A program made the translations under genes and the position numbers. 64,000 nucleotides of DNA from Hormoscilla sp. GUM202. Its GTDB lineage: Bacteria > Cyanobacteriota > Cyanobacteriia > Cyanobacteriales > Desertifilaceae. The stretch is from contig RFFC02000001.1 in the NCBI GenBank assembly GCA_005518205.2, forward strand, positions 87,907 to 151,906, in the 5' to 3' direction. Position 1 is the first letter of the stretch, and every line of letters begins with the position of its first letter. This document shows positions 1-9,458 of the stretch, one piece after another. The notes under the pieces are model-generated. The model had not been told where the DNA came from. It did not search any database and saw only the letters and a program-made list of their open reading frames with translations.

Positions 1-52
1 CTCTGAGTTAGGTTCGCTCAGCAGTTTGCAAGATCTCTACCTGAACACCAAC
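1..52 (+). pseudogene. 5' fragment of an LRR-RTX protein gene, cut by an insertion sequence
   Basis: Read from base 2, this fragment encodes one leucine-rich repeat of the form SELGSLSSLQDLYLNTN. The same repeat type resumes at base 1756. The last nine bases, AACACCAAC (44-52), recur at 1756-1764 as a target-site duplication. Joining base 52 to base 1765 continues the frame exactly (LNTN then SLSGTIP), so this was one gene with the ORF ending at 2730. The 5' end lies outside the window. Confidence 0.85.
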
Positions 53-1755
53 GGGTGCATCCCAGTTTTGCAATCTAGCCCGCGCTGCGTTAGCCGAAGG
101 GCGGGCTTTGTATCTGTAGCCGGACCCTTTAGGGTGAGGGCGGCAACGCAAATATGAGATGCACCCAGGATCTGCTCTAATAGCATCAAAGGATCTTATC
201 GCCGATAAAAATATCTTATCTAGCCGATAAAAATATCTTATCTACTCACGATTTATTCAGGATTTCAACCGCCTCCGAAACTTTTTTCGGTTTTTTTCAA
301 AAAAATTTTATCCGCTCAAACCCTTACCCAGAAAGCTTTTCAGACTTTGTCTCCAAAAAAGTTTCCCAAAAAATCGCATAAAGGGTTGACACTGGGAAAT
401 CGAGTTGTTAGATTAGAGTTGGGGTGCATCCCAGTTTGGCAATGAGTAAAAATACTTCATTGCGCAACTGTCACCTTGAGAATACTCCATTAAGATAAGC
501 GCAGCGATGCAGCAGAACCTGGGGAACATTGACGGCTTTCCATTGCGATCCTGAAAGCTTTAGCCGTGCCGCCTTCTGTGTACCGTTGATTCCACCTCTC
601 CCGAACCAATGGAAATCCCCTCGGCTTGATAATAGCTATAGTTCACAATGCGATGGCGATGCTTAGTAACATAGGCCCTAAAATTGTCCACCCGTGGATG
701 GTCCCAGTCGTCAAATTCCTTGAGGGCCTCTGGCACCTTGCCAGACCAGAAAAGGGCTTTCACTCGTGCCAGTCGCTGGCCGGACCCGCCGATTTTTTCC
801 AGATTTTCCATTAAGTGATACCAATCGAGGATTTCTTGACGAACATGGCCATCCCCGAGACACACAAGCGGATTCGCCAAGGGCTGCTGATTTACCCATT
901 TGACCAGTCCTGCATTGTCTCGAAAAAAGGCCGCTACCCCCTGGTCATGCAGATTGACAGCCTTGTAATCGCGCCACTCACAGGGTTGACCAAGGGGAGT
1001 CCGTAAGCGCAATATCGGAAGTATATCTAGCCTTGGGTGTTCTACCGAGATTGGCAAGGGATTCTGGCAAATGAGTCAACTCAAAGGAAGGGGTGCGCTC
1101 TTTGTCCTGGTCGATGCTGATTTCTTCAATGGCCTCGGAGACCGTCGGCCACTCTTGCTCTGGGCCAGACTCTTTCTCTTGTGAATGCCTGATTTCTTCA
1201 ATGGCCTCGGAGACCGTCGGGAACTCAAAATCATGGCGCTGCACCAGCCGTTGCTGAGTTCCCCGGGAGACGCTAATCCCCGTGAGCACCTTAAGATCTT
1301 CCGAGGCGTGCTCATAGGAAGAGTTTGCACTTAGCAATAAGCAACATTTCTCCAGATAGGGGCTCCACTGGCTATAGGGCTTTACCTCAAAATAGGCCGC
1401 TTGTTTGGAGGTGATTGAAATCTTGCCCACAATGCTATTTAAAGCTCTGGCTCGTCCGGCAGTGGTACCACTGCTACTTTGGATAAAAAAAGGGCAATCT
1501 CTGGACCGACGTATTGAAGCCACTGCCTGCGGATGGTGCCTTCTATCCCTGAGAGCGTTTTCAATTCCTCTGGAACAGTCGCTTGAGCCTCCTCGTACAA
1601 CAAGGCGGCCATGGCCAAGGCATAAGTTTGTATTTGAGCCAACTTCTCTCTATTCATCGTTTCAGGGGGAACGTTTGTCTGGTATCTCAGCCTAACATCA
1701 TCTCGTCAGTTGCTCGACTAAGCAAAAATACTCATTACCAAACTGGGATGCACCC
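53..1755. mobile_element. ISKra4-like insertion sequence with 9-bp target duplication
   Basis: The ends are inverted repeats, GGGTGCATCCCAGTT at base 53 and its complement ending at 1755. They are flanked by the direct repeat AACACCAAC (44-52 and 1756-1764). A second, inner copy of the left end starts at 422 and continues GGCAATGAGTA, which matches the right end better than the outer copy does. The original IS is therefore probably 422-1755, and 53-421 is an added segment. Bases 53-166 are themselves bounded by GGGTGCAT/ATGCACCC and resemble a MITE. A 22-bp sequence is tandemly repeated at 201-244. GGG termini and 9-bp duplications fit the ISKra4 family as I remember it. Confidence 0.8.
560..1657 (-). 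pseudogene. Decayed ISKra4-family transposase
   Basis: Three overlapping pieces in different frames (1657-1439, 1523-978, 1057-560) together resemble an ISKra4-type transposase. The N-terminal piece begins MNREKLAQIQTYALAMAALL. The middle piece carries the helical segment SPYLEKCCLLLSANSSYEHA and EDLKVLTGISVSRGTQQRL. The C-terminal piece carries a region ending GEVESTVHRRR. Multiple frameshifts, plus an internally duplicated stretch containing PTVSEAIEEI, show that it is inactive. It would need a transposase supplied in trans. Confidence 0.7.
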
Positions 1756-1809
1756 AACACCAACTCCCTGAGCGGTACGATCCCCTCTGAATTAGGCTCC
1801 CTCACCAGT

Positions 1810-2730
1810 TTGCAAAATCTCGGCCTGAGCACCAACGACCTGAGCGGTACGATCCCCTCTGAATTAGGCTCGCTCACCAGTTTGCAATATCTCGGCCTGA
1901 GCACCAATTCCCTGAGCGGTACGATCCCCTCCTCGTTAGGTGCGCTCACCAGTTTGCAATATCTCTTGCTGGGCCGCAACTCCCTGAGCGGTACGATCCC
2001 CTCTAAGTTAATCGGCCTAAGGGACCTCAGTCTGGAAGGAAACCCTCCCTATGTGGTAACTGAGATTGACGACGTGGATGCTACTTCCGGTCAAAGCTTC
2101 AGCCTCAATGTCAGCGCGAACTTCGGCGACATCAACAACGACATTAGCAGCTACAGCGCCAATGGTTTGCCAGACGGTTTAACTATTGACTCTAGTGGGG
2201 CGATCGGTGGCACGCCTGCTACCACGCCTGAGGCTTCGGGCACTCATACGGTGACGGTAACTGCATCGGATGGGAATGGCGAGGCAGAAGATATATTTAA
2301 TATTACGGTATCGTCTATCATCACGGGCACTGAAGACGCCGACACACTTTCTGGATACAGGGGCAACGATACCCTCAATGGGGAAGGGGGCAACGATACC
2401 CTCAATGGCCAAGATGGAGACGATCTCCTGAATGGGGGTAACGGAGACGATACCCTCAATGGGGGTAACGGAGACGATACTCTTTCCGGAGGCGGTGGTG
2501 CGGATATTTTTATCTTAGCCTCGGGCATGGGCGAGGATACCATCCACGACTTTGACGATGGCACGGACCTTATCAAGTTAGGAGGAGGTTTGAGTTATAC
2601 TGATTTAACATTTGTCTCTCAGGGCGGTTCGACTTCCATTGAAACTGAAGTCGCGGGTTCTCGGGAAGTGTTGGCAATTTTGTCGGGAATTGATTCTGGG
2701 CTTCTTACTCAAGATGATTTTGTTTTGTAG
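1810..2730 (+). CDS. LRR / putative-Ig / RTX repeat protein (3' part)
   Basis: The 306-residue product is the remainder of the gene begun at base 1; the frame is open from 1765. It starts with about four plant-like leucine-rich repeats (consensus LSGTIPSELGSLTSLQYLGL, residues 1-80). Next comes a putative-Ig segment (about 90-170, with GLPDGLTIDSSGAIGGTP). Then come RTX nonapeptides of the type GGNGDDTLN (about 175-230). It ends in a domain containing DFDDGTDLIKL typical of cyanobacterial RTX proteins. RTX proteins bind calcium and leave the cell by type I secretion, so a secreted or surface adhesion role is inferred. With the IS in place, only an N-terminally truncated form could be made. 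Confidence 0.8.
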   Translation: MQNLGLSTNDLSGTIPSELGSLTSLQYLGLSTNSLSGTIPSSLGALTSLQYLLLGRNSLSGTIPSKLIGLRDLSLEGNPPYVVTEIDDVDATSGQSFSLNVSANFGDINNDISSYSANGLPDGLTIDSSGAIGGTPATTPEASGTHTVTVTASDGNGEAEDIFNITVSSIITGTEDADTLSGYRGNDTLNGEGGNDTLNGQDGDDLLNGGNGDDTLNGGNGDDTLSGGGGADIFILASGMGEDTIHDFDDGTDLIKLGGGLSYTDLTFVSQGGSTSIETEVAGSREVLAILSGIDSGLLTQDDFVL

Positions 2731-3069
2731 TTACCTCACCGCTTCCGACCTATATCTCGAGCGCACCGCCCAGAAAGGGGTGTGGTCAAAAGTAGGGTAG
2801 TGATAAACATGTAGTGATGTGATGGCTAGTCTGTTCCAATAGGTGTGGGGATGTGGCATTTTCAATTTTTCGGCTGGGAGCTGAAATGCCTGAAATATCG
2901 TTATTTGACTTGCCGTTGGATGCCACTATTGCGATCTCCGTCTGAGCTTTCTTGTGCTAACATCACTACTTGTGACCCACTACCGAAGCATGTAACGAGA
3001 TTCTGACTTCCAGATCCCGCCTTCAGAGGGCGTTCCCAAGTTCGACAGAAAACAAGATGTTCAGACAAT
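2731..3069. other. Intergenic region with relic mobile-element ends
   Basis: I see no gene here. At 2778 the sequence GGGTGTGGTCAAAA matches the terminus of the MITE family seen at 41.1, 43.1 and 54.8 kb. It is followed at 2796 by GGTAGTGATAAACATGTAG, which matches the terminal repeat of the IS1-type element at 22.6 kb. Only single ends are present, so both are remnants. Confidence 0.5.
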
Positions 3070-5664
3070 ATGAGGTTCAAAAAAATGAAATCAACAGTAA
3101 AGGAAGCCGATAGTGGTGTCTTCAACTTGAAACCTTCGGTTGCCTTCCAGATCGGCGGTAGCGGTTGGCAGGAGGACGCCAAGGACATAGCCATCGACAG
3201 CAATGGTAATGTGTGGGTTACAGGAGATTTCTTCGAAAGCATCGACATCGACGGAGACGGCATCAATGATTTGACCAGTAATGCCAATAGGGATAGCTAT
3301 GTAGCCAAGTTCTCCAGCAATGGGGATTTGGTTAAGGCCTATGATATAGCCAGTAGTGATTACGACAAGGGCATAGGCATAGCCACTGACAGCAATGGTA
3401 ATGCGTGGGCTATAGGACGTTTCTCCGGCAGCATCGACATCGACGGAGACGGCATCAATGATTTGACCAGTAATGAGCGCTTTGATGATGGCTATTTCGC
3501 CAAGTTCGACTCTGAGGGGAATTTGGTTAAAGCCTATGATTTCGGCGGTACTCATAGTACGAATAGTGATTCGGGCAATAGCATAGCCACTGACAGCAAT
3601 GGTAATGTGTGGGCTAAAGGATATTTCTACCAAAGCATCGACATCGACGGAGACGGCATCAATGATTTGACGCCTTATGGCGGTCGAGATAGCTATGTAG
3701 CCAAGTTCGACTCTGAGGGGAATTTGGTTAAGGCCTTCCAGATCGGCGGTAGCAGTCATGACGTTGGCCATGGCATAGCCATCGACAGCAATGGTAATGT
3801 GTGGGCTACAGGCTCTTTCTCCGGCAGCATCGACATCGACGGAGACGGCATCAATGATTTGACCAGTAATGGCAAGAAAGATAGCTATTTCGCCAAGTTC
3901 GACTCGGAGGGGGGTTTGCTCTTTGCCAAAAATATCGGCGGTAGCGATTATGACACGGGCATTGACATAGCCACCGACAGCAATGGTAATGCGTGGGTGT
4001 TAGGATATTTCCAGGGCAACATCGACATCGACGGAGACGGAGAAGATGATTTGACCAATGGCTCTTATGATGATTTTTTTGCCACTGATAGCTATGTAGC
4101 CAAGTTCTCCAGCAATGGTGATTTGGTTAAGGCCTTAAATATCGGTGGCTATGGCCGCAGCATAGCCACCGATAGCAATGATAATCTGTGGGTTACAGGA
4201 AAGTTCTCCGACAGCATCGACATCGACGGAGACGGCAACAATGATTTGACCAGTAATGGCGGCTATTCTGATAGCTATGTAGCCAAGTTCGACTCGGAGG
4301 GGAATTTGGTTAAGGCCTTAAATATCGGCGGTACGAATAGTGACGGTGGCGATGCCATAGCCACCGACAGCAATGGTAATGTGTGGGCTACAGGAAAGTT
4401 CTCCGGCAGCATCGACATCGACGGAGACGGCAACAATGATTTGACCAGTAATGGCAATCATGATATCTATGTAATTAAATTTTCTGAGGCAACTAATGCC
4501 GCCCCCACGGACATCAACCTCAGCAACAACAGCATCGACGAAAACGTCGCGGACTTTGTTATCGGCACCTTCTCGACCACCGACCCCGACACAGGGGATA
4601 CCTTTACCTACCAGTTGGTAGCGGGTACGGGAGATACGGATAACGCTGCCTTCACCATTGTCGGGGACCAACTGCAAATCAACAGTTCCCCAGACTTTGA
4701 AACTCAGTCCAGTTACAGCATCCGAGTTCAAACTACCGATGCCGGAGGAGAGAGTTACTCGGAGAATTTTACCATTAACGTCAACGAAGACACCACCGCT
4801 CCGGACACTCCGGACGCGAACATAACAGTAACCTCGGCTCCTGAAGATGTCCTTCAACTGAAACTCACCCCTTCAGAACCGACCAAAGCAGTAGTACCAA
4901 ACACGAGCGTCAGCTTTGATGTCAACTACTCTACCGAACCTGCGGAAACTCCCACCACAGGAATAGTCTTTCACATGCATTGGGACAGTTCTCAAGTAGC
5001 ATTCGATCCAGTCACTGGTCTGACCTCGCACTTTTCTTTCGGTGCACAACCTACAAGTGCAGTCTTGGACGATCCTGTCACCAATGGGGGTTTGGACGGC
5101 GACCCGAACACAGACAAATACATCCTGCAAGCTTGGATAGATGCAGAAGGAAATTGGCCCAACAATTCTAATCCTACCCTCTACACGGCCAACTTCACAG
5201 CGCTACCAGGCTTTAACGAAACGAGGATCAACTTTAGTGCCAACCCAGATCACCTACCTGCAAATAGCAACTTTGTCCCCAGTTCAATTGCATTAACCTC
5301 GCGTACTCTACCTCCTACACTGGACATTGATGGCAATGGAGTTATAGATGCGTTAACCGACGGCATTTTAGCCATACGTTATCTCTTCGAGTTGAGGGGA
5401 GAGACTTTGACTAAAGATGCTTTAGGTGAAGGTGCCACCCGCGATACTGAGGAAATTGTTGCCTACTTGGACGAAGTGGGGGACACCATGTTAGATGTAG
5501 ATGGCAATGGCACGGCAGGAGGGTTAACTGATGGCATTTTATTCCTGCGCTATGCTCTCGGGTTCAAGGATCGGGCTTTGATCGAGGGTGCAGTAAGCGA
5601 AGATGCCACCCGTACCACTGAACCAGCAATTCTAGAGCACATGCAATCCTTCGACCTGCTGTAA
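3070..5664 (+). CDS. Seven-repeat propeller / cadherin-like / cohesin-like / dockerin protein
   Basis: The 864-residue product is modular. Residues 25-475 hold seven repeats of about 60 residues, each with IDIDGDGxNDLTSN, AKFDSEGNLVKA and IATDSNGNVWATG, as in SBBP-type beta-propeller repeats. A cadherin-like domain follows (about 478-580). Next is a region resembling a cohesin or carbohydrate-binding beta-sandwich (about 594-745, with GIVFHMHWDSSQVAF). Two dockerin-like calcium loops, DIDGNGVIDALTDG and DVDGNGTAGGLTDG, lie at about 750 and 807. No signal peptide is visible, though a start at 3085 is also possible. An extracellular calcium-dependent scaffold or adhesin is inferred; the partner is unknown. 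Confidence 0.8.
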   Translation: MRFKKMKSTVKEADSGVFNLKPSVAFQIGGSGWQEDAKDIAIDSNGNVWVTGDFFESIDIDGDGINDLTSNANRDSYVAKFSSNGDLVKAYDIASSDYDKGIGIATDSNGNAWAIGRFSGSIDIDGDGINDLTSNERFDDGYFAKFDSEGNLVKAYDFGGTHSTNSDSGNSIATDSNGNVWAKGYFYQSIDIDGDGINDLTPYGGRDSYVAKFDSEGNLVKAFQIGGSSHDVGHGIAIDSNGNVWATGSFSGSIDIDGDGINDLTSNGKKDSYFAKFDSEGGLLFAKNIGGSDYDTGIDIATDSNGNAWVLGYFQGNIDIDGDGEDDLTNGSYDDFFATDSYVAKFSSNGDLVKALNIGGYGRSIATDSNDNLWVTGKFSDSIDIDGDGNNDLTSNGGYSDSYVAKFDSEGNLVKALNIGGTNSDGGDAIATDSNGNVWATGKFSGSIDIDGDGNNDLTSNGNHDIYVIKFSEATNAAPTDINLSNNSIDENVADFVIGTFSTTDPDTGDTFTYQLVAGTGDTDNAAFTIVGDQLQINSSPDFETQSSYSIRVQTTDAGGESYSENFTINVNEDTTAPDTPDANITVTSAPEDVLQLKLTPSEPTKAVVPNTSVSFDVNYSTEPAETPTTGIVFHMHWDSSQVAFDPVTGLTSHFSFGAQPTSAVLDDPVTNGGLDGDPNTDKYILQAWIDAEGNWPNNSNPTLYTANFTALPGFNETRINFSANPDHLPANSNFVPSSIALTSRTLPPTLDIDGNGVIDALTDGILAIRYLFELRGETLTKDALGEGATRDTEEIVAYLDEVGDTMLDVDGNGTAGGLTDGILFLRYALGFKDRALIEGAVSEDATRTTEPAILEHMQSFDLL

Positions 5665-5908
5665 AACCTTATTCCTCTCCTTCCCGGGCGCAGCCTGGGA
5701 AGGGATGTTTAAGGCTCTGCTGGGGGAGAACATGCCAGTCAAATTGCTTATTATAGATATTATTTTTTTGACCGATATAAAATATAGGAGATCGATTTGC
5801 CCTTGGACGATGGGAAAGTGTCATGGCGATTTTTCGCGCAGCGTGTCAAGTAGTTTGAAGTCTGCAGACTCATAACCGGTTTGGCGCGACCTGCTCCAGG
5901 TTCCGAGC

Positions 5909-6050
5909 GCAAATATGCTTTGCCCCTCAGCAAATATGCTTTGGATCTAAGCAAATATGCTTTGGATCTAAGCAAATATGCTTTGCCCCTCAGCAAATAT
6001 GCTTTGGCCATTTTAATATGATTTGCCGCCGAGCAAATATCATCTGCCGC
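5909..6050. repeat. Degenerate tandem array of 19-20 bp repeats
   Basis: GCAAATATGCTTTG occurs five times in a row, separated by short spacers (CCCCTCA or GATCTAA). Degenerate forms with GATTTGCCGCCG and CATCTGCCGCCG follow up to about 6093. The spacers are only 5-6 bp, so this is not a CRISPR array. Confidence 0.75.
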
Positions 6051-6571
6051 CGATCGCGCAGCGTGGCGCCAGCCATGCAAATACCATCTGGGCTGGGCCT
6101 GCCGCGTAATGATGCGGAGTTTCCCCGGGATCCCCCGACTAGATACTAGACCTGGCGGACGCCAGTCAGATGACGACGGGTGTGGTCAAAACTAGAGTTG
6201 GTAAAAAAATACCACTCCCACTTCTGGTGGCGGGAAATTGTGGTTCAGAAATATAGCCGATCGCCCCCTGAGTTGCAGGGAAAGAAACTGCGGAATTTGA
6301 GGTGATGCCGATCGCGCAGCGTGGCGCCAGCCATAAGTTAGCAGCAGCAGGAAGGTAGATGCAATGATGTGCAACATGATTTGGGTCTCTTAAGGTTAAT
6401 TTGTGACAGCACAAGCAGGAGAAGCGAGTTGTTTAACTTGCTTCAGAAGAAAATTTGGTAAAAGGGAAAATTAGCGCGATCGCGTTATAAAAAGTTAGTC
6501 ATAGGACATGGATCGCCAGGGTCGGCGATAGGAAGGAAACCTAAGAGAAAGAATTTTGATTGGTCTACTTA

Positions 6572-6671
6572 AGTAGTTAGACAAAAATAATTGCACATAG
6601 CCATGGGCGACATGCTCCGGATATGGAGACTAGCGCGAGAGAGTGTGTGAAATTAATTTCGTCCATGTACT
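6572..6671. mobile_element. 100-bp IS630-related MITE, copy 1
   Basis: The element runs from AGTAGTTAGACAAAAATAAT to the imperfect inverse ending CCATGTACT, with TA on both sides (6570-6571, 6672-6673). The same 100 bp occurs in inverse orientation at 31271-31370. The termini resemble those of the IS630 element at 41794-42892 (AGTAGTTAGGCAAAATTA), which would be the likely source of transposase. Confidence 0.85.
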
Positions 6672-6829
6672 TACCTATAGGTTCTAAGATAGAAAACTAT
6701 GTTTCGATGTGCATCAACCGAGAAGTATTGAGGCACCGCCCAGCACCAGGGTTTGAAATGTAGGGTGGGCACCACCACAGTTTGAGATAGACAATGTTAT
6801 AGAAACTAATTGTATTTGAGGAGGCAATC

Positions 6830-7149
6830 GTGAATAAGTTACTCAAAAAGTTGTGGCAGAAAAGATGCGATCGGGGGATGTAGAATTGCTAGTAGTCATC
6901 GTCATCATCGGGATTTTGTCAGGAATTGCCTTGCCAACTTTTCTAAGCATAGTGGGAAAAGCTAAAGAAGTTGAAGCGACAATCAACATGGGTAATTTAA
7001 GCAAGTCCCAGAAAATATACTACAATGAGAAAAGAGAGTTTACCAGAGATATTTCTAAATTCAACTTTGCCCCTGGCCCAGAATATAGTGAATATGAGAG
7101 TAACGCCGTGTGCAACTTTTTCCAACCAACGAGATTTAGGGAGTTTTGA
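6830..7149 (+). pseudogene. Type IV pilin-like gene, frameshifted
   Basis: A GTG start (6830) behind a GAGGAGG ribosome-binding site begins a short basic leader (VNKLLKKLWQKRCDRG). The expected prepilin motif G-F-T-L-I-E is destroyed by a small deletion. The hydrophobic helix ELLVVIVIIGILSGIALPTF then resumes in another frame, followed by a typical pilin helix (KEVEATINMGNLSKSQKIYY). Without the peptidase cleavage site and the conserved Glu in frame with the leader, it cannot mature. The C-terminal half is also short and probably shifted (an alternative frame runs to 7222). Confidence 0.75.
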
Positions 7150-7377
7150 GAACAACATTTTCAGCCAAAGACCACCAAACCGTTATTCTTCCGTAGAAAG
7201 TTGCACATCGCGTAGAGTATAGTGAGTTTAGTGACTGCTGTTGTTTCCTCTATAGACGGGGTGGGAATCTAAGATTTTATTTGCGAGAACTTATGCAGGA
7301 GTAGTGTATCTGAAAGAAGGTGATATCCAGAGCTGTATACCAGAACCGATAGACATAAGCTTGCAGGATCCGGCATA

Positions 7378-7477
7378 TGGCAGTATTAAGCAATGTAATA
7401 TCAAATCCGGGTGAGTATTGTCCTGGGATTTTAGAATAAATTTTTCTCCCCAAACTGCTCCAGATGTAGGATAATAG
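7378..7477. repeat. About 100-bp direct repeat, copy 1 (upstream of a toxin-antitoxin pair)
   Basis: The segment containing GCAATGTAATATCAAATCCG and CAGATGTAGGATAATAG is repeated at 8356-8465 with small differences. Both copies stand before a toxin-antitoxin gene pair, about 120 bp upstream here and 30 bp upstream in copy 2. It could be a small mobile element or a shared promoter segment. Confidence 0.6.
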
Positions 7478-7596
7478 GATAGTGGTCAAGATGTAGTGAT
7501 TTTACTATTGTCTGGGTTTTAGGCGCTAAAATCAATACTTATGATTCACCACCTATTTATGGGCCCAATTTTTGCTGTAGTAATTTAAGGAAAAAT

Positions 7597-7869
7597 ATGC
7601 AATTTATTCAAACCAAAGGAACCCTAAAAAATGGAGTGCTTTTTTTGGAAAAAGAGCTTGATGAATTATCCACAGAAGAACAGGATGTGGATGTCATAAT
7701 TTTCTTCAAAGAACCCCAAGAACAAGCTGAATTTGACCAAATTAGAACTGAAATGCAAATCGGATTTCAAGAAGCTGGTATCGAAACTCGCGAACAAGTA
7801 TTACAACTAATTAAGGAGGTTAAGCTAGAGTTATTTCAGGAACGACAAAAATGCAAAGAATCTTTTTAG
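7597..7869 (+). CDS. Small acidic protein, probable antitoxin of a PIN module
   Basis: The 90-residue acidic product begins MQFIQTKGTLKNGVLFLEKE. Its C-terminal half is an amphipathic helix (FDQIRTEMQIGFQEAGIETR...). Its 3' end overlaps the start of a PIN-domain gene at 7851, the usual antitoxin-toxin order. I do not recognise a specific DNA-binding fold, so the antitoxin assignment rests on size, charge and position. Confidence 0.6.
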   Translation: MQFIQTKGTLKNGVLFLEKELDELSTEEQDVDVIIFFKEPQEQAEFDQIRTEMQIGFQEAGIETREQVLQLIKEVKLELFQERQKCKESF

Positions 7870-8290
7870 ACACCAATATTTATATCTTGGGTCAATTAAA
7901 TCCTGCATCGAATGAAGAAGCAATCCTCAAAAAAAATTTATGATTCTCAAGAGCAATCTTCAATCCAAGTCATCATTTCTCAAGAACTTTGCGAGCAAAT
8001 TTTACGAGTCTGCAAAAGAATTCAGAATAAAGATTGCGAGAATAGTCGATCGCATTTGGCAGAATCTCAATTGCGTGTTCGTCCCCGAAACTGATGAGTT
8101 GAATGCGGAAGCAGAGCAAATTATTGCCAACCAGTCTATTCCAGCAGAAGATATTTTTATTTATCTGACGGCTAAGTATGGGGAAGCAGATTGTTTTGTT
8201 TCAGGAAATCGAGAATTAATTAAAGCAATTGCTGACTTTCCTTGTTTCACCCCAGAAGATTTTGTTCAGCTCTTTCTAACCATAGGATAG
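7851..8290 (+). pseudogene. PIN-domain toxin, frameshifted
   Basis: An ATG at 7851 opens MQRIFLDTNIYILGQ, the first PIN acidic motif (DTN). Two frame changes follow, the first at the run of eight A residues near 7928. They lead through QVIISQELCEQILRV and then VDRIWQNLNCVFVPETDEL to AEDIFIYLTAKYGEADCFVS, which carries the later acidic residues (D in IFIYLTAKYGEADCF). All PIN elements are present but in three frames, so this ribonuclease toxin is inactive while its antitoxin gene is intact. Confidence 0.75.
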
Positions 8291-8355
8291 GTAGTGGTCA
8301 AAATGGCTCGACGCGATCGCCCTCCTTCCTAAGATCACGTCCATCCGCGCGTACC

Positions 8356-8465
8356 TGGCAGTATTAAGCAATGTAATATCAAATCCGGAGGAGTATTGTC
8401 CTGGAATTGTGGAATAATTTTTTTGATGACCTCTCCCCAAACTGCCCCAGATGTAGGATAATAGA
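8356..8465. repeat. About 100-bp direct repeat, copy 2
   Basis: Second copy of the segment at 7378-7477. It ends about 30 bp before the DUF433 gene start and may supply its promoter. Confidence 0.6.
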
Positions 8466-8494
8466 AAAAACGAACTCGCGCACAACACCAAACC

Positions 8495-8791
8495 ATGAGT
8501 ATAGATATTAGTTCCTTGCTTGAGCGATCGCCGGAGATCCGGCACAACCGACCCCGAATTGCGGGAACGGGAATAACGGTCCACCGCATTGGCATCTGGT
8601 ATAAACTAGGACATAGCGCCGAAGAAATCGCCCGTCGGTACGGACACTTGACAATAGCCCAGGTGTATGCAGCTTTAGCCTACTATCATGCCAATCGAGA
8701 GGAAATCGATGCTGAGATTGCCGCTGACGAGGAAGAAGCCGATCGGCTGGAAAAGGAATATCTGGAAAAAAGACAACTGGTGCTGCAATGA
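8495..8791 (+). CDS. DUF433 family antitoxin
   Basis: The 98-residue protein has a typical DUF433 N-terminus (SSLLERSPEIRHNRPRIAGTGITV) and a helix-turn-helix-like region (SAEEIARRYGHLTIAQVYAALAYY). An acidic C-terminal tail follows. DUF433 proteins act as antitoxins paired with PIN-like DUF5615 toxins. Its stop overlaps the start of the next gene by ATGA, indicating translational coupling. It probably represses its own promoter; this is inferred from the family. Confidence 0.88.
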   Translation: MSIDISSLLERSPEIRHNRPRIAGTGITVHRIGIWYKLGHSAEEIARRYGHLTIAQVYAALAYYHANREEIDAEIAADEEEADRLEKEYLEKRQLVLQ

Positions 8792-9150
8792 AAATAAGGC
8801 TGTATCTCGATGAAGATGCAATGGATGGCGACTTGGTACAAGAATTACGCCTGAGGGGCGCAGATGTTACCACAGCGAATCTAGAAGGAATGGCCAATTG
8901 TGCCGATGACGAGCATCTCGAATATGCAACTGCACAAGGGCGAGTCTTGTACTCGTTTAACGTTAGCGATTACCTGCGCCTTCATGGCGAATACATGAGG
9001 GAGGGGAAAAATCACGCAGGCATAATTATGGGACAGCAGCAACGGTACAGCCTGGGGGAACAAATGCGTCGTCTGTTGAGAATTATAGCGGTAAAGTCGG
9101 CGGAAGAAATGCAAAACCATTTCGAGTTTTTGAGTGCATGGGATGAATAG
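8788..9150 (+). CDS. DUF5615 PIN-like toxin
   Basis: The 120-residue protein starts MKIRLYLDEDAMDGDLVQEL, with the acidic DED of PIN-like nucleases. It continues with RLRGADVTTANLEGMANCAD, a DDEHLEYATAQGRVLYSFN segment and HAGIIMG, all standard DUF5615 features. It is expected to be a ribonuclease held in check by the DUF433 protein it overlaps by 4 bp. The gene looks intact. Confidence 0.88.
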   Translation: MKIRLYLDEDAMDGDLVQELRLRGADVTTANLEGMANCADDEHLEYATAQGRVLYSFNVSDYLRLHGEYMREGKNHAGIIMGQQQRYSLGEQMRRLLRIIAVKSAEEMQNHFEFLSAWDE

Positions 9151-9458
9151 CTGCTGACGCCGGTTCCTCTCGTTCCCAGGCAATGCCTGGGAACGCCAAT
9201 TCTAGGCAGCGCGATCGCGGCGAGGGCTAAAGCACTCACTACGAAGGTCGGGAGGGAAGTTAGGCTGACTGCGGTTGGGTTTCGTGCCTCTACCCAACCT
9301 ACAACGAAGGTCAGGAAGTTATACCATTTTGTCAAAACAATGCTACTATTAATTTAAACGTTATGATATTAGTCGGTTTTAACCGACTTTAGCTATTAGC
9401 CGGGGGTTTGAACCCTCGGCGGGCTGACAGCGAAGAGACCATCGATCGCGTGGCATGA
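9151..9458. repeat. Intergenic cyanobacterial palindromic repeats
   Basis: A hairpin TTCCCAGGCAATGCCTGGGAA lies at about 9174-9194. At 9372-9430 there is a repeat with AGTCGGTTTTAACCGACT, GCTATTAGCC and GGGTTTGAACCC. The latter family also occurs at 36.8, 41.0 and 60.2 kb. No gene is seen. Confidence 0.75.

Larger units (their letters stand above)
5665..6829. other. 1.2-kb repeat-rich intergenic region
   Basis: No supported gene is present. The region holds the GCAAATATGCTTTG array (5909-6050) and two copies of a 26-bp sequence starting CGATCGCGCAGCGTGGCG (about 6050 and 6308). A lone MITE end, GGGTGTGGTCAAAA, lies at 6178. A complete 100-bp MITE lies at 6572-6671. It looks like a landing zone for small repeats. 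Confidence 0.6.

Noticed and set aside
3091..3771. Long reading frame on the minus strand opposite the propeller gene
   Set aside because: It is the antisense of a repetitive, low-stop sequence; the plus-strand reading has clear domain repeats. The same holds for minus-strand frames opposite the RTX gene (52.9-54.4 kb).
5909..6093. Regular GCAAATATGCTTTG units, possible CRISPR
   Set aside because: Units are too short and spacers only 5-6 bp and repeated; it is a degenerate tandem repeat.
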